Shown: piece by piece, positions 1-7,742 of the stretch
How the letters are laid out: each line of letters opens with the position of its first letter
How positions within the stretch are numbered: the stretch's first letter is position 1
Virus record (IMG/VR): IMGVR_UViG_3300045996_000661
Coordinates: 1 to 42,860 of that record
Direction: 5' to 3' (one strand)
DNA length: 42,860 bases
Source: a virus
Notes under the pieces: generated by a model
Seen by the model: only the letters and a program-made list of their open reading frames with translations
Told to the model about the DNA's origin: nothing
The model's database searches: none
Made by a program: the position numbers and the translations under genes

Positions 1-127
1 CTTGTGGTCCTTCTAAGACAAGGAACTTATGGTTTGGTCGGTAGTAAAAAGAATTAACGACTCCTTCAAGCCATTCGTCTAGGACGTTAATATCCTGACC
101 ATCCTGAAGTATTAAACTCCTCTTAAG
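1..127. repeat. Terminal direct repeat, left copy (identical to 42161-42287)
   Basis: Bases 1-127 match 42161-42287 without a mismatch; at base 128 the copies differ (a against g) and stay homologous but diverged. The repeat lies inside the VirE-type gene. An exact 127-base match that starts at the first base of the window is what a k=127 de Bruijn assembly gives when a circular genome contains a strain branch point. That reading is inference. Confidence 0.9.
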
Positions 128-202
128 AAGGTCAATGTTACCTGTTGTCTCATTTAATGGATGAGTAAACAGATTATTAAATAGAATATCTCTTTGTTCC
201 AT
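1..202 (-). CDS. VirE/VapE-type ATPase, N-terminal fragment (copy A, cut by window end)
   Basis: Only the first 67 codons are present; the gene runs off the left edge just before the Walker A loop (it ends at LEGPQ). The start is the ATG at 202, three bases upstream of the stop of the preceding 98-residue gene. The product is clearly the same as the complete copy at 41778-42362: residues 21 onward match, but residues 8-16 differ (FNNLFTHPL against LNELYAHPI). VirE-family proteins are P-loop ATPases related to the helicase part of phage and plasmid primases. If the map is circular, this is a strain variant of the right-end gene and not a second gene. Confidence 0.75.
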   Translation of the reverse strand, partial: MEQRDILFNNLFTHPLNETTGNIDLLKRSLILQDGQDINVLDEWLEGVVNSFYYRPNHKFLVLEGPQ

Positions 203-205
203 ATA

Positions 206-502
206 TTAGTTTTGTCTTGGTTTCTGTCCTTTAGTAACATCGGCTTCATGGATTACTCTTCCAGCTTCAATTACAGCTTTCTTTAGTTCAATCATCTTGC
301 CAATGACTACTGGATATATACCCATAGATACATTTCCTGTACTGTCGCCAAGTAAAGCCTTGTGTTTAGCATAGGCTTTCACAATCTCTGGTCGAGAAGC
401 AAGTTCAACAAGCTGCTCTGCAGACTCGATATCGAGATTAGCCAGCTCATCCAATACGCGAGTCATTGCTTCCATAGTGAAAGCGATTCTGAGGGGGTTC
501 AT
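206..502 (-). CDS. Conserved phage protein of 98 residues (copy A)
   Basis: I do not recognise a family. The 98-residue product is mostly helical in appearance, with a leucine/glutamate-rich centre, and ends in a basic GQKPRQN tail. It differs from the right-end copy (42366-42662) at only four or five residues, for example ANLD/SNLD, KHKALL/EHKALI and EADV/EADI, so the sequence is under constraint. It sits 3 bp after a 71-residue gene and 3 bp before the VirE-type ATPase. This tight order is kept in both copies and suggests co-translation and a role near replication. ATG start at 502. Confidence 0.8.
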   Translation of the reverse strand: MNPLRIAFTMEAMTRVLDELANLDIESAEQLVELASRPEIVKAYAKHKALLGDSTGNVSMGIYPVVIGKMIELKKAVIEAGRVIHEADVTKGQKPRQN

Positions 503-505
503 AAC

Positions 506-721
506 TTATAGTTTTAATTTAGGTTTCCAGCTAATAGAATTATTTCTTCCATTTTTAATATAGTCTTCAAAAGACTCCAAATCTACAGTCCTACATACTT
601 GACTGTAGTCCTGGTTATTACGAACATTCTTCTTTGTGGAGCCTTCGTTGTAAACTTGTTTCACAACAGCTTCAACCTCGAATAAGGCTGGTGCTGATAC
701 GGTTTGTTTTTTCTTAGCCAT
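506..721 (-). CDS. Small basic protein of 71 residues (copy A)
   Basis: The product begins MAKKKQTVSAP and is rich in lysine and asparagine, ending GWKP/SWKPKLKL. No domain is recognised; it could bind nucleic acid, but that is a guess from charge. The right-end homologue (42666-42860, partial) keeps the frame and both termini while the middle has diverged strongly. That pattern of amino-acid substitution without frame loss supports a real gene. The start ATG overlaps the stop of the 39-residue gene upstream by 8 bp. Confidence 0.75.
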   Translation of the reverse strand: MAKKKQTVSAPALFEVEAVVKQVYNEGSTKKNVRNNQDYSQVCRTVDLESFEDYIKNGRNNSISWKPKLKL

Positions 722-833
722 TTCTTATGATTAAATATAAGAGGTGAGCAGATACAAGTATGCGAAAGCATACAAGTGTAGTCCAGCAGATTAAAGAGAA
801 TGCGAGCTCTGTTGCGATTGTTATTAGTTTCAT
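714..833 (-). CDS. Small membrane peptide, 39 residues
   Basis: A short reading frame encodes a 39-residue peptide that is almost entirely hydrophobic, with one or two membrane-spanning stretches (LAFSLICWTTLVC and ILVSAHLLYLII). It is supported by translational coupling on both sides: its ATG overlaps the TGA of the upstream gene as ATGA, and its TAA overlaps the ATG of the downstream gene. Function unknown; early phage membrane peptides often target host envelope processes, but nothing here shows that. Confidence 0.6.
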   Translation of the reverse strand: MKLITIATELAFSLICWTTLVCFRILVSAHLLYLIIRNG

Positions 834-1066
834 TTTCTGTAGTGGGTTAGTCTTTTTACAAAAGATACAGCGTTCTTCCAGAGATTAACTTCTTCGTCGT
901 CTGTGGCGAAGGTTACCTTAGCGTTACATCTTTGCTTTGCGTCAAAGAAGTTAAACGATAACTCTCTCATCTTGATGAGGTCAGTCTCGTTGGCTTTCTT
1001 CTCTTTAATATCTGTAACCAGACCATCAACAGAGAAGTCCATTAGTTGTTTTTGAAAGATATCCAT
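830..1066 (-). CDS. Hypothetical protein, 78 residues
   Basis: No family recognised. The product is soluble and mixed-charge, starting MDIFQKQLMDF and ending RLTHYRK. It lies 1 bp from the upstream gene stop and overlaps the following small membrane gene by ATGA, so it belongs to the same short early operon. ATG start at 1066. Confidence 0.65.
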   Translation of the reverse strand: MDIFQKQLMDFSVDGLVTDIKEKKANETDLIKMRELSFNFFDAKQRCNAKVTFATDDEEVNLWKNAVSFVKRLTHYRK

Positions 1067-1067
1067 C

Positions 1068-1328
1068 TTAGTAAAATTTAATTTGCTTAATTACTGCGAT
1101 AGCGTAAATTCTGGTAAAATGAGATTTTCCTGTTGCTTCGAAGTCTGCAATCTTAGAACCTGGACAGAAACGAACCATGTTCTTATTCAGCAGCTCGTCA
1201 TGGTCTTTGAGTTCTACGAACCTACCGTAAACAGGAGGAGCTGTGCAGTCCTTGAAATAAACTCGGCACTCCCTCTCTTCTATGAAGGAGGAAATTATTA
1301 TATCTTTTATCTCGTTAGTTTTGGTCAT
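1068..1328 (-). CDS. Hypothetical protein, 86 residues
   Basis: No family recognised. The protein reads MTKTNEIKD at the N-terminus and has a compact alpha/beta look, with one internal VYFKDC segment and a hydrophobic C-terminus (IYAIAVIKQIKFY). Its start overlaps the end of the 122-residue gene upstream by 14 bp, a normal arrangement in this operon. A plus-strand frame over the same bases is a shadow. Confidence 0.65.
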   Translation of the reverse strand: MTKTNEIKDIIISSFIEERECRVYFKDCTAPPVYGRFVELKDHDELLNKNMVRFCPGSKIADFEATGKSHFTRIYAIAVIKQIKFY

Positions 1329-1683
1329 GGCTGTGATTTTTAAAGGAGTTAAGGATTGACTGAACTGAGTTTTGGATAACCTCGCCTCTGAACTCTATAG
1401 AGTTCTTGCAGATGTATTCGTACAAGTCTTCTGAAATCCATTCATCCTCTTGTACTGCCCAGTAGGTTTCTACATCAAACCTGTCTTCAAGCTGAATGTG
1501 CTCTCCGCAGTGGTTTGACGAGTCATAAACCAGTTTGAGCTTATCCCATTGCTCAAGGAATCTGTTGAACTTGTGTAGAGGTATGGTTACTGGTACAAAG
1601 CAGTTATCGTTATCTATAGGCATAACGTTAACCTTAATTGTATCCTTCTCTGTTAACCATCCTACGATTCTAAAGTGTTTCAT
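1315..1683 (-). CDS. Hypothetical protein, 122 residues
   Basis: No family recognised. The N-terminus (MKHFRIVGWLTEKDTIKVNVMPID) looks like a beta-rich fold; the middle carries WDKLKLVYDSSNHCGEH, and the C-terminal third is helical. The start is preceded by the leader CACAAAAAATCTCACAA, which recurs upstream of several other genes here, so the start at 1683 is well supported. First long gene after the promoter-bearing gap at 1891-1983. Confidence 0.7.
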   Translation of the reverse strand: MKHFRIVGWLTEKDTIKVNVMPIDNDNCFVPVTIPLHKFNRFLEQWDKLKLVYDSSNHCGEHIQLEDRFDVETYWAVQEDEWISEDLYEYICKNSIEFRGEVIQNSVQSILNSFKNHSHDQN

Positions 1684-1713
1684 TGTTGTGAGATTTTTTG
1701 TGGTGAAAAGTAT

Positions 1714-1890
1714 TTATTTAGCTAATTCTTTTTCTACTATTTCCTGCTGTTCTCTTACAGAGCATAGGAACTTCATTTCTGTATTTGACTGTAGATGCTC
1801 GCTGTCACCAATAATATCTGCTCTGTCTAAAAAGTACTCATCGAGCTGGATTAACAACTCATAAAGCTCGCGTAGGTTAGATGCTGTCAT
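1714..1890 (-). CDS. Hypothetical helical protein, 58 residues
   Basis: The frame fills the space between the 122-residue gene and the promoter region. The product (MTASNLRELYELL to EIVEKELAK) is acidic and predicted entirely helical with heptad-like leucines, suggesting a small dimerising protein. ATG at 1890 lies 21 bp below the candidate -7 element, a suitable leader length. Function unknown. Confidence 0.6.
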   Translation of the reverse strand: MTASNLRELYELLIQLDEYFLDRADIIGDSEHLQSNTEMKFLCSVREQQEIVEKELAK

Positions 1891-1911
1891 AATTCGTATT
1901 TTTATATATAT

Positions 1912-1977
1912 GCAATATACAACAAAATAATGTTAACGAAAAGTTAAAATGAATAAATTTTGTTAATACTTTGTTAA
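1912..1977 (-). promoter_or_regulatory. Promoter region with four GTTAA/TTAAC boxes
   Basis: On the minus strand a -7-like TATATTGC (1919-1912) precedes the 58-residue gene. Upstream, TTAAC boxes (GTTAA on the plus strand) start at 1932, 1943, 1962 and 1973, so two pairs are each spaced exactly 11 bp. No clear -33 TTTG lies at the usual 20 bp, so this is a variant of the promoter type seen at 37141-37196 and 38134-38189. Confidence 0.55.
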
Positions 1978-1983
1978 TACAAA

Positions 1984-2208
1984 TTAGTCAAATAGAGCTG
2001 GATTTAGTGTATATATCTTGCCCTCCATCTCTCCTTTGCTATTATAACATTCAAACATATAGAAGTGATGAGCTGGTCCTCTATCAAGAGCCTCTATAAT
2101 TTTTTGCTTTATAATTTTATCTGTTGTAACCTCATCCTTGCACCAACGCCAGTTACCTTCTCCTCTGTTCATATCCCAGACGAAGAGCTTTGCCATAGCA
2201 TTATTCAT
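1984..2208 (-). CDS. Hypothetical protein, 74 residues
   Basis: No family recognised. Rich in aromatic residues (WDMNRGEGNWRWC, HHFYMFECY) and ending LNPALFD; a small single-domain protein with a probable beta sheet. The first ATG is used here, but an in-frame ATG four codons later (MAKLFVW) is equally possible. It follows the Nudix gene by 3 bp, so the two are co-transcribed. Confidence 0.65.
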   Translation of the reverse strand: MNNAMAKLFVWDMNRGEGNWRWCKDEVTTDKIIKQKIIEALDRGPAHHFYMFECYNSKGEMEGKIYTLNPALFD

Positions 2209-2211
2209 AAA

Positions 2212-2631
2212 TTAGTATTTTACTGGACAGTTAGCAATCCTATAGTCTATTCCATCCAAGCACATCGGTATAAGCCAGTACAGGTTAGAAACAACATTTA
2301 TTTTATCTAATTCATCCAATGATGCTAGGATAACTGCCTCTTCTTCCATACTTTTGTAATCCCATATATCACCAGACTTGCAGGTAAAAACATCTACGCT
2401 CCAGTCATTACCAGACATAGTTACTATATATCTCCAATAACTTTGCTCAATGCCAGTTTCCTCTCTAAACTCTCTTTTCATCGCCTCGAAAGAGTTCTCT
2501 CCTTCCTCGACTTTTCCTCCTATCCCATTAAACTTTCCTTTCTGCCATACGGGTCTTTTCTTTTCAATAAGAAGAACGTCTGTCTCATTTTCATTAAACA
2601 TGAAGCCGAGAACCATTTTAGATACTTTCAT
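2212..2631 (-). CDS. Nudix hydrolase
   Basis: The Nudix box G-x5-E-x7-REuxEExGu is intact at residues 39-61 (GGKVEEGE, then KREFREETGI), preceded by the typical VLLIEKKRPVWQKGKFNGIGG strand-loop. Length 139 fits a stand-alone Nudix protein. Such enzymes cleave nucleoside diphosphates linked to another group; in phages the usual roles are removal of damaged or modified nucleotides or processing of NAD-like or RNA-cap substrates. Which one applies cannot be told from sequence. The next gene downstream in the map (2635-2940) is another nucleotide pyrophosphohydrolase, pointing to control of the nucleotide pool. Confidence 0.9.
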   Translation of the reverse strand: MKVSKMVLGFMFNENETDVLLIEKKRPVWQKGKFNGIGGKVEEGENSFEAMKREFREETGIEQSYWRYIVTMSGNDWSVDVFTCKSGDIWDYKSMEEEAVILASLDELDKINVVSNLYWLIPMCLDGIDYRIANCPVKY

Positions 2632-2634
2632 ATA

Positions 2635-2940
2635 CTATATTTTAAGATGTTTTACATATCCTTGCTCATTAACATCTCCCCACTTACGATTGTAGTTAAC
2701 TTCCATCTTATCATCAATAGCTTTTACAATACTATCGTAATCCATACCAAGTTTATTTGCTACTGCAAATAATAAAAGAAAGCAGTCTGCCACTTCTGAA
2801 CGGCAAGAAGAATTTTTGATAATATCCTCCTTTAGTTCATTAACTTCCTCTGTCAAATGATACACACAGGAAAGTGGAGTAGCCTTAGTAAACACAGCAT
2901 CTTGCCATGTTGTAACTTTTTCAAACTGCTCTTTGTTCAT
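2635..2940 (-). CDS. MazG-like / dATP-dGTP-type pyrophosphohydrolase
   Basis: The all-helical pattern HLTEEVNELKED, then SEVADCFLLLFAVANKLGMDYDSIVKA, then KMEVNYNRKWG follows the MazG-like nucleotide pyrophosphohydrolases with the EExxE...ExxD metal-binding arrangement. The RKWG ending resembles the dATP/dGTP pyrophosphohydrolase group. Such enzymes hydrolyse (d)NTPs to monophosphates; in phages they are proposed to shape the dNTP pool or dampen host alarm nucleotides. 101 residues is the normal size. ATGA overlap with the upstream 73-residue gene. Confidence 0.8.
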   Translation of the reverse strand: MNKEQFEKVTTWQDAVFTKATPLSCVYHLTEEVNELKEDIIKNSSCRSEVADCFLLLFAVANKLGMDYDSIVKAIDDKMEVNYNRKWGDVNEQGYVKHLKI

Positions 2941-3158
2941 AATAATAGTTTTTTAATTTTTGATTCTACTACTTCGTGTTCAATATCTTCTGTGATTTCA
3001 ACCTCCTCTCTTGAGCCTCCTATATATGCTATTTTCTGACCTACATAAAATATCTTATCAATCGAATCTACTACTAAAACATTTTTTCCAGACCTAGTAG
3101 TATCTGCTATGTATTCATACTTGTACTTGTCAATTATATCCATTATAGTAGTAGCCAT
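2937..3158 (-). CDS. Hypothetical protein, 73 residues
   Basis: No family recognised. The sequence alternates short hydrophobic strands (KNVLVVDSID, KIFYVGQKIAYIGG) with charged turns, consistent with a small beta-barrel such as an SH3-like fold, but this is only a shape impression. It lies 10 bp after the primase stop and overlaps the MazG-like gene by 4 bp. Confidence 0.6.
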   Translation of the reverse strand: MATTIMDIIDKYKYEYIADTTRSGKNVLVVDSIDKIFYVGQKIAYIGGSREEVEITEDIEHEVVESKIKKLLL

Positions 3159-3168
3159 AACTATATTT

Positions 3169-5406
3169 TTAAAAAGGTAAATCTTCTTTATTATCTTCTT
3201 CTTTTATCTTGTCGGCTCCTGATGTATTATTAAAGGCTGCCGCTTGGTCTCTGTTAGTTCTTATTACACACCACTTCTTTGGTGTGGCTCCTCCTACTCG
3301 TGTAGTCTTTCTATCAAACTTTAATCTTTCCATTTCTCTTCCAATTATACTAAGGTTCAATCTCTGATGTGTCAAGATTTCAATTTCGACTAGTATCTCT
3401 GTTGAACTCAATCTTACATCGTCCCCTGGCTTGAAGTACTTATCAATCAATTCTCTTTCCTTTACAACCTGCTCGTACTTAACAGAATCGGTATTCAGAT
3501 AAGCTACGTCCTTTGCTCCTATTCGCCAGTCAAACCCTTCCTTGTATAATCGGAAGGCTTCCATAAAGAGGTCTCTTTTATCTATCGAATTATAAAGCTC
3601 TTTATCTATATCAATTACTTCAATCGGTATTATCCTCCTGTTTCCAGTAGGGTCTGAAAGTATTTCATTGTAATTAGAAGTTCCACACAGAACAGCTAAT
3701 CTTAATATCTTCTCGTTGTGGTCGCCATAAGGTCTGCGTAAACTGAAATATTGTTTAGATGTGATATTCTTGAGTTTCAAAGCATCTTGTTTGCTTTTAC
3801 CTCCAAGCTCATCATCCATTATTATCAAGTTCTCTGTCATTAGTAGTTCATCATCCTTCTCCTTATCCAACTTCGACTCGGCATAGTACGTACTTAATTC
3901 TTTGGGGAGTAACCTCCTGAAGAACTCGGTTTTACCTGTATTCTGAGAACCCAACAAACATAACAGTAGTGGCGAGTGAACCTTGTGAGCTGCCGACACT
4001 ACAGAAACGAGCCACTTCCGCAAAAAGAATAGTGTAAACGCTGGTTTCTCGTTTTTTATACAGGATGCAAGTAGGTCTATCAAAGGAGAGTTTGGGTCTG
4101 GCTGGTCATTCAGTGGGATGGCTGGTAGCATTACTGGTATTCCATCTGAACCAAAGAACTTAAAGAACGGATTGTAAGTCTCTATGAAGTCAGACTTTAG
4201 TAATCTTATCATTAAGTTATAGTCCAGTTTTGGTATCAACTTCTTTGCTGCGATGAATATCGAGTTAAGGTCGCTCGGAGATAGCTGATGTTCGTTTTGC
4301 TCTAAGTAACCAGTAACCTCATTCATCTTCAGACTGTAATTATTAGAAATGAATAATTCCAGTTGATATAATATAGACTCCTCGTCTGTACTAAACTCGT
4401 TATCATCTTGTTCCTCAAATATCTTATCTACAACCGTATCAGCATTTGTAATATTACTGAACTTCTTTAAGTTCTCTACGATTTGCTCTTTCTTTAATCC
4501 AGCCTTCTTTCCGTTCTTTGTTGTCCTTACGATAGTCCTGGTCTGTTCAGATACAATGCTAATATTATGTATCTTTGCAAGGTAGTAGAATGTAGATATA
4601 TTCACCTTCGTAGTACCACGAGCCTTCATACAAGCATCATACTGCTTATCTGTTGTAACAGCTCTGTACTTCGGAGAGAACCTACTAACATCATGGAAGT
4701 AACCTCTACCAGCTTCACCGAATTGCTCGCATATAGCAAATCCAACCTTTAGCCAGTCTTGGTACTCTTCGCAAATGTTAACACATCTTCCAGTTATCTG
4801 CTTCATTATCTTCTCGAAGTCTCCTGCCGTATGAACAAAGTCTGTCATACGCTTGATAGGAGTCTCCTTCGGATACCTCTTGAAAGTAGATACCTTGTTC
4901 CAATCCATATTTATATATAGATATGGGTCAAAGCTAACTATGTACGGCTTACTTACATTTACTCCGTTAGGGTCTGCTATAAGACCGTACTGCTCGTAAA
5001 GGTATGTAGATATTCCACGGAAAGCCTCTTGATGCTTCTTCGGGTCAATCTTGAAGAGTACTCTTAGTCCATCACCAGATGTACTCATGAATACAGATAG
5101 AACATACTTGTCATTTTCCAGAACGCGTTTCACAGCTGGCAAGTCTTGAACGTGGTCAAGGTCAATAGCGATAATTCCACTATGACTTACCAGTCCATTG
5201 TCAGCTCTATAGGTGAACTCTCCAGACAGAGTAGTGGTCGGCATTGTTTTCTTAAACGCCTTCCTCTCGTCTCCCTTGAGTAATCTGCATTTTGTAGTAA
5301 TATCCTCCCAGAAGCCGTCTCTGGTATGCTCAAGATATTCCTGTAGTTCCATGTTGAGAGGGTTCTGCACATTCTCAACATTCTTGAAAATACTAACTTT
5401 TGGCAT
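3169..5406 (-). CDS. Primase-helicase with BT4734-like N-domain and VirE-type ATPase
   Basis: A 745-residue replication protein. Residues about 1-170 match the BT4734-like/VirE N-terminal domain: AIDLDH near 80 resembles the hhhDhD metal motif of archaeo-eukaryotic-type primases, and STSGDGLRVLF near 108 resembles their second motif. A helical linker (about 195-290, PriCT-like) follows. Next comes a VirE-type P-loop ATPase with Walker A GSQNTGKT near 485-492, Walker B NLIIMDDE near 530 and NRRIIPIEV near 610. It would prime and unwind DNA at the phage fork. The C-terminus is acidic and ends EDLPF, like the tip of bacterial SSB proteins. It lies 14 bp after the SF2 helicase. Confidence 0.88.
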   Translation of the reverse strand: MPKVSIFKNVENVQNPLNMELQEYLEHTRDGFWEDITTKCRLLKGDERKAFKKTMPTTTLSGEFTYRADNGLVSHSGIIAIDLDHVQDLPAVKRVLENDKYVLSVFMSTSGDGLRVLFKIDPKKHQEAFRGISTYLYEQYGLIADPNGVNVSKPYIVSFDPYLYINMDWNKVSTFKRYPKETPIKRMTDFVHTAGDFEKIMKQITGRCVNICEEYQDWLKVGFAICEQFGEAGRGYFHDVSRFSPKYRAVTTDKQYDACMKARGTTKVNISTFYYLAKIHNISIVSEQTRTIVRTTKNGKKAGLKKEQIVENLKKFSNITNADTVVDKIFEEQDDNEFSTDEESILYQLELFISNNYSLKMNEVTGYLEQNEHQLSPSDLNSIFIAAKKLIPKLDYNLMIRLLKSDFIETYNPFFKFFGSDGIPVMLPAIPLNDQPDPNSPLIDLLASCIKNEKPAFTLFFLRKWLVSVVSAAHKVHSPLLLCLLGSQNTGKTEFFRRLLPKELSTYYAESKLDKEKDDELLMTENLIIMDDELGGKSKQDALKLKNITSKQYFSLRRPYGDHNEKILRLAVLCGTSNYNEILSDPTGNRRIIPIEVIDIDKELYNSIDKRDLFMEAFRLYKEGFDWRIGAKDVAYLNTDSVKYEQVVKERELIDKYFKPGDDVRLSSTEILVEIEILTHQRLNLSIIGREMERLKFDRKTTRVGGATPKKWCVIRTNRDQAAAFNNTSGADKIKEEDNKEDLPF

Positions 5407-5420
5407 TTGGTTTTAAGCAG

Positions 5421-7043
5421 TTAAACAGTAAAGGAATTTGGAACGCTTCTTGTTAGCTTTGGACTAACAGGCTTTAGTTTTTTCGCAAGGGTATCAAAGT
5501 TATTTCTGGCTCGCTTTATATGCCAAGCACTGTCTGTAATATCTCCTATATTTCCATTCTTGTAGGCAAGCGTGACTCTATACCATTCGATACATAGTCT
5601 ATAATAAGCTTTAAAGTACTTAATATGTATGTTCTCAGTAATATGCTCGGGTTTGTTCTCTTTATACATTCTCTTTACTACATCAACCGCAAGTTCCAAG
5701 AACGTATAGTATTCATACTTGCTGTTATTCTTATATATCAGCTCATGTATGTTTATGCCTTTAGTAATAAGAATCATTTCCTCCAGGTCTTGTTCCTCTG
5801 CAGATAACCTCCTTGCAAACTCATGACCACAGATAATAGTACTACCATCTTCTGTTACATCAACTGGAAGGTCGCACACTCTCTTAGCTGCATGGACAAG
5901 TCCTTCGCATGATGGACAAGTCTTAACAGGGGCTATACCATCCCCAGGTCTATCAGGATGATTGAAGATATAATCCCAGTCTCTATCGTCATTCCAGTCT
6001 CCGAACCTGACGCAGTTACCTCCCATATCTATGATATTGAAGTAATCTTTCCCAGGAAGCCATCTTGAACCCCTACCACAGCATTGAATGAATTTCGTCA
6101 AGCTCAGTGTACTAAAGTTTAATATAACATTCCTGATAGTAGGCTCATCAAAGCCAACTGTAGCAATCATTACATTGCACAGAATAGCATCATCTGTTTC
6201 TTCAAACCATTTCAATATCTCAGCTCTCTCTACATCACCTACGTTTGAGTCAAGATGCTTGCATGGTAATCCCATAAACTGGAAGCATTCAGTAACGTCT
6301 TTAGAATGCTCTATGTTTACATTAAAGATAATCGTTTTCTTTCCTTTGCAATAACGATTGTAGTTTTTAACTACGTTAGTTATATGCTTCGGTTGCTTGT
6401 ATTCAGCTGCCATTTGCCTTTCGTTGTAGTCTCCTTTCAATTTATCAATCTGGAATTGAGTAGAGTCAACGATATGCTTAGGACACCTTGTTATGTTCTG
6501 TGCAAGGAATTTTCCTTTTATCAGTTCACTTATCTGAGGCCCAGTAATTACGCAACTGTAGTATTTGTTTAACGGTTCTTTCTTTGAGGAGGATATAGGA
6601 GTCGCACTGAAGCCGATGATAAGCTCCTCAAGGAATAAATTGTGAACCTTGTTGAAGTTAGCTATATGGCACTCGTCAATTATGACTAAGCCAACGTTGT
6701 TAAACAAGTCCATCCTTGATAGCGTACTTTCAACCATTCCGATATATACTCGTGATATATAGAAATGCTTAGTTGTTGAGGTTATCAAGTATGGGTCTAT
6801 GCCCATAACTCTTTTAATTGTTTTCGCAGCTTGATACATAAGCTCCTGCCTGTGTACCAATATCAATACAGCCTTATCTGTGTTCCTTGTATAACGCTGA
6901 GCCAATAAAGAAAACTCCATAGTCTTCCCTCCGCCAGTAGGTAACTGAACGCAAACCTTCCTCCTTTGAGAAACGGCTTCTATTGTTGATTCTATCTGCT
7001 GTACTTGGTAGTCCCTGTTTTCAGGAGTGAAGTCCTTCTTCAT
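5421..7043 (-). CDS. DEAH/DECH-box SF2 helicase with C-terminal zinc-ribbon
   Basis: A 540-residue superfamily 2 helicase. Motif I is LPTGGGKT (about 38-45), motif II DECH (about 137), motif III SATP, and motif VI the QCCGRGSRW region, so both RecA-like domains are complete. After them, CPSC and a later C...ICGHEF form a likely zinc ribbon (about residues 375-410), followed by a helical tail. Family members unwind or remodel duplex DNA; many Bacteroidota phages encode one beside the primase. Start ATG at 7043 follows the leader CACAAAAAATCTCACAA. The intergenic region upstream holds an operator-like palindrome. Confidence 0.87.
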   Translation of the reverse strand: MKKDFTPENRDYQVQQIESTIEAVSQRRKVCVQLPTGGGKTMEFSLLAQRYTRNTDKAVLILVHRQELMYQAAKTIKRVMGIDPYLITSTTKHFYISRVYIGMVESTLSRMDLFNNVGLVIIDECHIANFNKVHNLFLEELIIGFSATPISSSKKEPLNKYYSCVITGPQISELIKGKFLAQNITRCPKHIVDSTQFQIDKLKGDYNERQMAAEYKQPKHITNVVKNYNRYCKGKKTIIFNVNIEHSKDVTECFQFMGLPCKHLDSNVGDVERAEILKWFEETDDAILCNVMIATVGFDEPTIRNVILNFSTLSLTKFIQCCGRGSRWLPGKDYFNIIDMGGNCVRFGDWNDDRDWDYIFNHPDRPGDGIAPVKTCPSCEGLVHAAKRVCDLPVDVTEDGSTIICGHEFARRLSAEEQDLEEMILITKGINIHELIYKNNSKYEYYTFLELAVDVVKRMYKENKPEHITENIHIKYFKAYYRLCIEWYRVTLAYKNGNIGDITDSAWHIKRARNNFDTLAKKLKPVSPKLTRSVPNSFTV

Positions 7044-7091
7044 ATAGTTTGTGAGATTTTTTGTGTATATATATATGCGCTAATAATGCCT

Positions 7092-7119
7092 GTGAAACGT
7101 ATTTTTAACCGTGTTTCAC
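7092..7119. promoter_or_regulatory. Operator-like inverted repeat GTGAAAC-N14-GTTTCAC (site A)
   Basis: Perfect 7-bp arms are separated by 14 bp in the 146-bp gap upstream of the SF2 helicase. A second site with the same arms and the same 14-bp spacing lies at 18933-18960, and the match extends on both sides (GTGAAACGT on the left, GTTTCACGnGGTT on the right). Two distant intergenic copies suggest binding by a dimeric regulator. The minus-strand TACGTTTC inside the site could also act as a -7 element. Confidence 0.6.
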
Positions 7120-7189
7120 GGGGTTAAATGATTGATTAATACCCACGTACAACAACGCGAAAAAACACGTTAAAACGTTCCAAAATTGA

Positions 7190-7519
7190 CTACATCTTTC
7201 CTATGTAGTTGAAGATACACTTTCCTTGTAATCGAAAAGCTTTCATTTCTTCATTCATTCCATTACTGATATATTTGCCTGTAAGCCAGAGCTCGTCAAA
7301 TATACCTGTCTCAATCATAGCGATACAGTTCTCTATTCCGCGTTTTCTCTGGAGCGCATCTGAATCATCCATAGCAACGCAGTCTCCGAAATACGGAGCA
7401 ACTGGAATTACATCTTCGTTGGTAAGATTTATCTCTTTTAATATGCGAGCTAAATCTTCCAGATTTTCTTTTACGGCTCCTCCAATGGGATGAGCGATGT
7501 AAACTATTCTTTTAACCAT
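7190..7519 (-). CDS. DUF4406 / nucleoside deoxyribosyltransferase-like protein
   Basis: The product begins KRIVYIAHPIGG, has a Rossmann-like pattern (VIPVAPYFGDC, then RKRGIENCIAMIETGIFDELWLTG, then ISNGMNEEMKAF) and ends after a GKCIFNY strand. This is the layout of the DUF4406 group related to nucleoside 2-deoxyribosyltransferases, which act on nucleotides; substrate unknown. I chose the ATG at 7519: the longer frame would extend through the neighbouring tRNA-like element. 109 residues fits the family. Confidence 0.75.
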   Translation of the reverse strand: MVKRIVYIAHPIGGAVKENLEDLARILKEINLTNEDVIPVAPYFGDCVAMDDSDALQRKRGIENCIAMIETGIFDELWLTGKYISNGMNEEMKAFRLQGKCIFNYIGKM

Positions 7520-7522
7520 AGC

Positions 7523-7640
7523 TCCCTGAGTGGGACTCGAACCCATCTGACACGCAGAAGTTGCAATCTCCTGTTTGTCGAGACATACTGACTCTGGTAC
7601 CAGCTTCAATATGAATGCTTACCGCTAAGCTAATCAAGGA
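7523..7640 (-). tRNA. tRNA-like element 1 (118 nt, enlarged)
   Basis: Read on the minus strand, the 5' TCCTTGA pairs with 3' TCAGGGA as a 7-bp acceptor stem (one G-U). A D-arm GCTT-AGCGGT-AAGC and a T-arm with loop TTCGAGT are present. AGGAG-ATTGCAA-CTTCT could be an anticodon arm with anticodon TGC, nominally Ala. About 44 extra nucleotides separate the D-arm from that arm and form their own hairpin (8 bp, AG/AG internal loop, then CTGG/CCAG). At 118 nt it is far too long for an ordinary tRNA, so it may be an inserted, recombined or decoy tRNA. It ends 3 bp before the DUF4406 gene start. Confidence 0.5.
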
Positions 7641-7703
7641 GGACACACCACAACTGTACAAAGTCTTTAAACGACCATTCACTACTCTTTTCCACATCTC
7701 TTG

Positions 7704-7727
7704 GTGTATAGCGTCGAAGCTATATCT
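7704..7727 (-). other. CCA-tailed minihelix-like hairpin
   Basis: On the minus strand TATAGC and GCTATA form a 6-bp stem closed by TTCGAC, a T-loop-like sequence, followed two bases later by CCA. It looks like a T-arm/acceptor minihelix without the rest of a tRNA. It lies between two tRNA-like elements and may be a relic. Low certainty, because a 6-bp stem can arise by chance. Confidence 0.25.
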
Positions 7728-7742
7728 TTGTCTACAGACCTC

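Noticed and set aside
7520-7609. N-terminal extension of the DUF4406-like protein
   Set aside because: The extra 30 codons run through the T-arm and acceptor of tRNA-like element 1 and lack the family start; ATG at 7519 is preferred.
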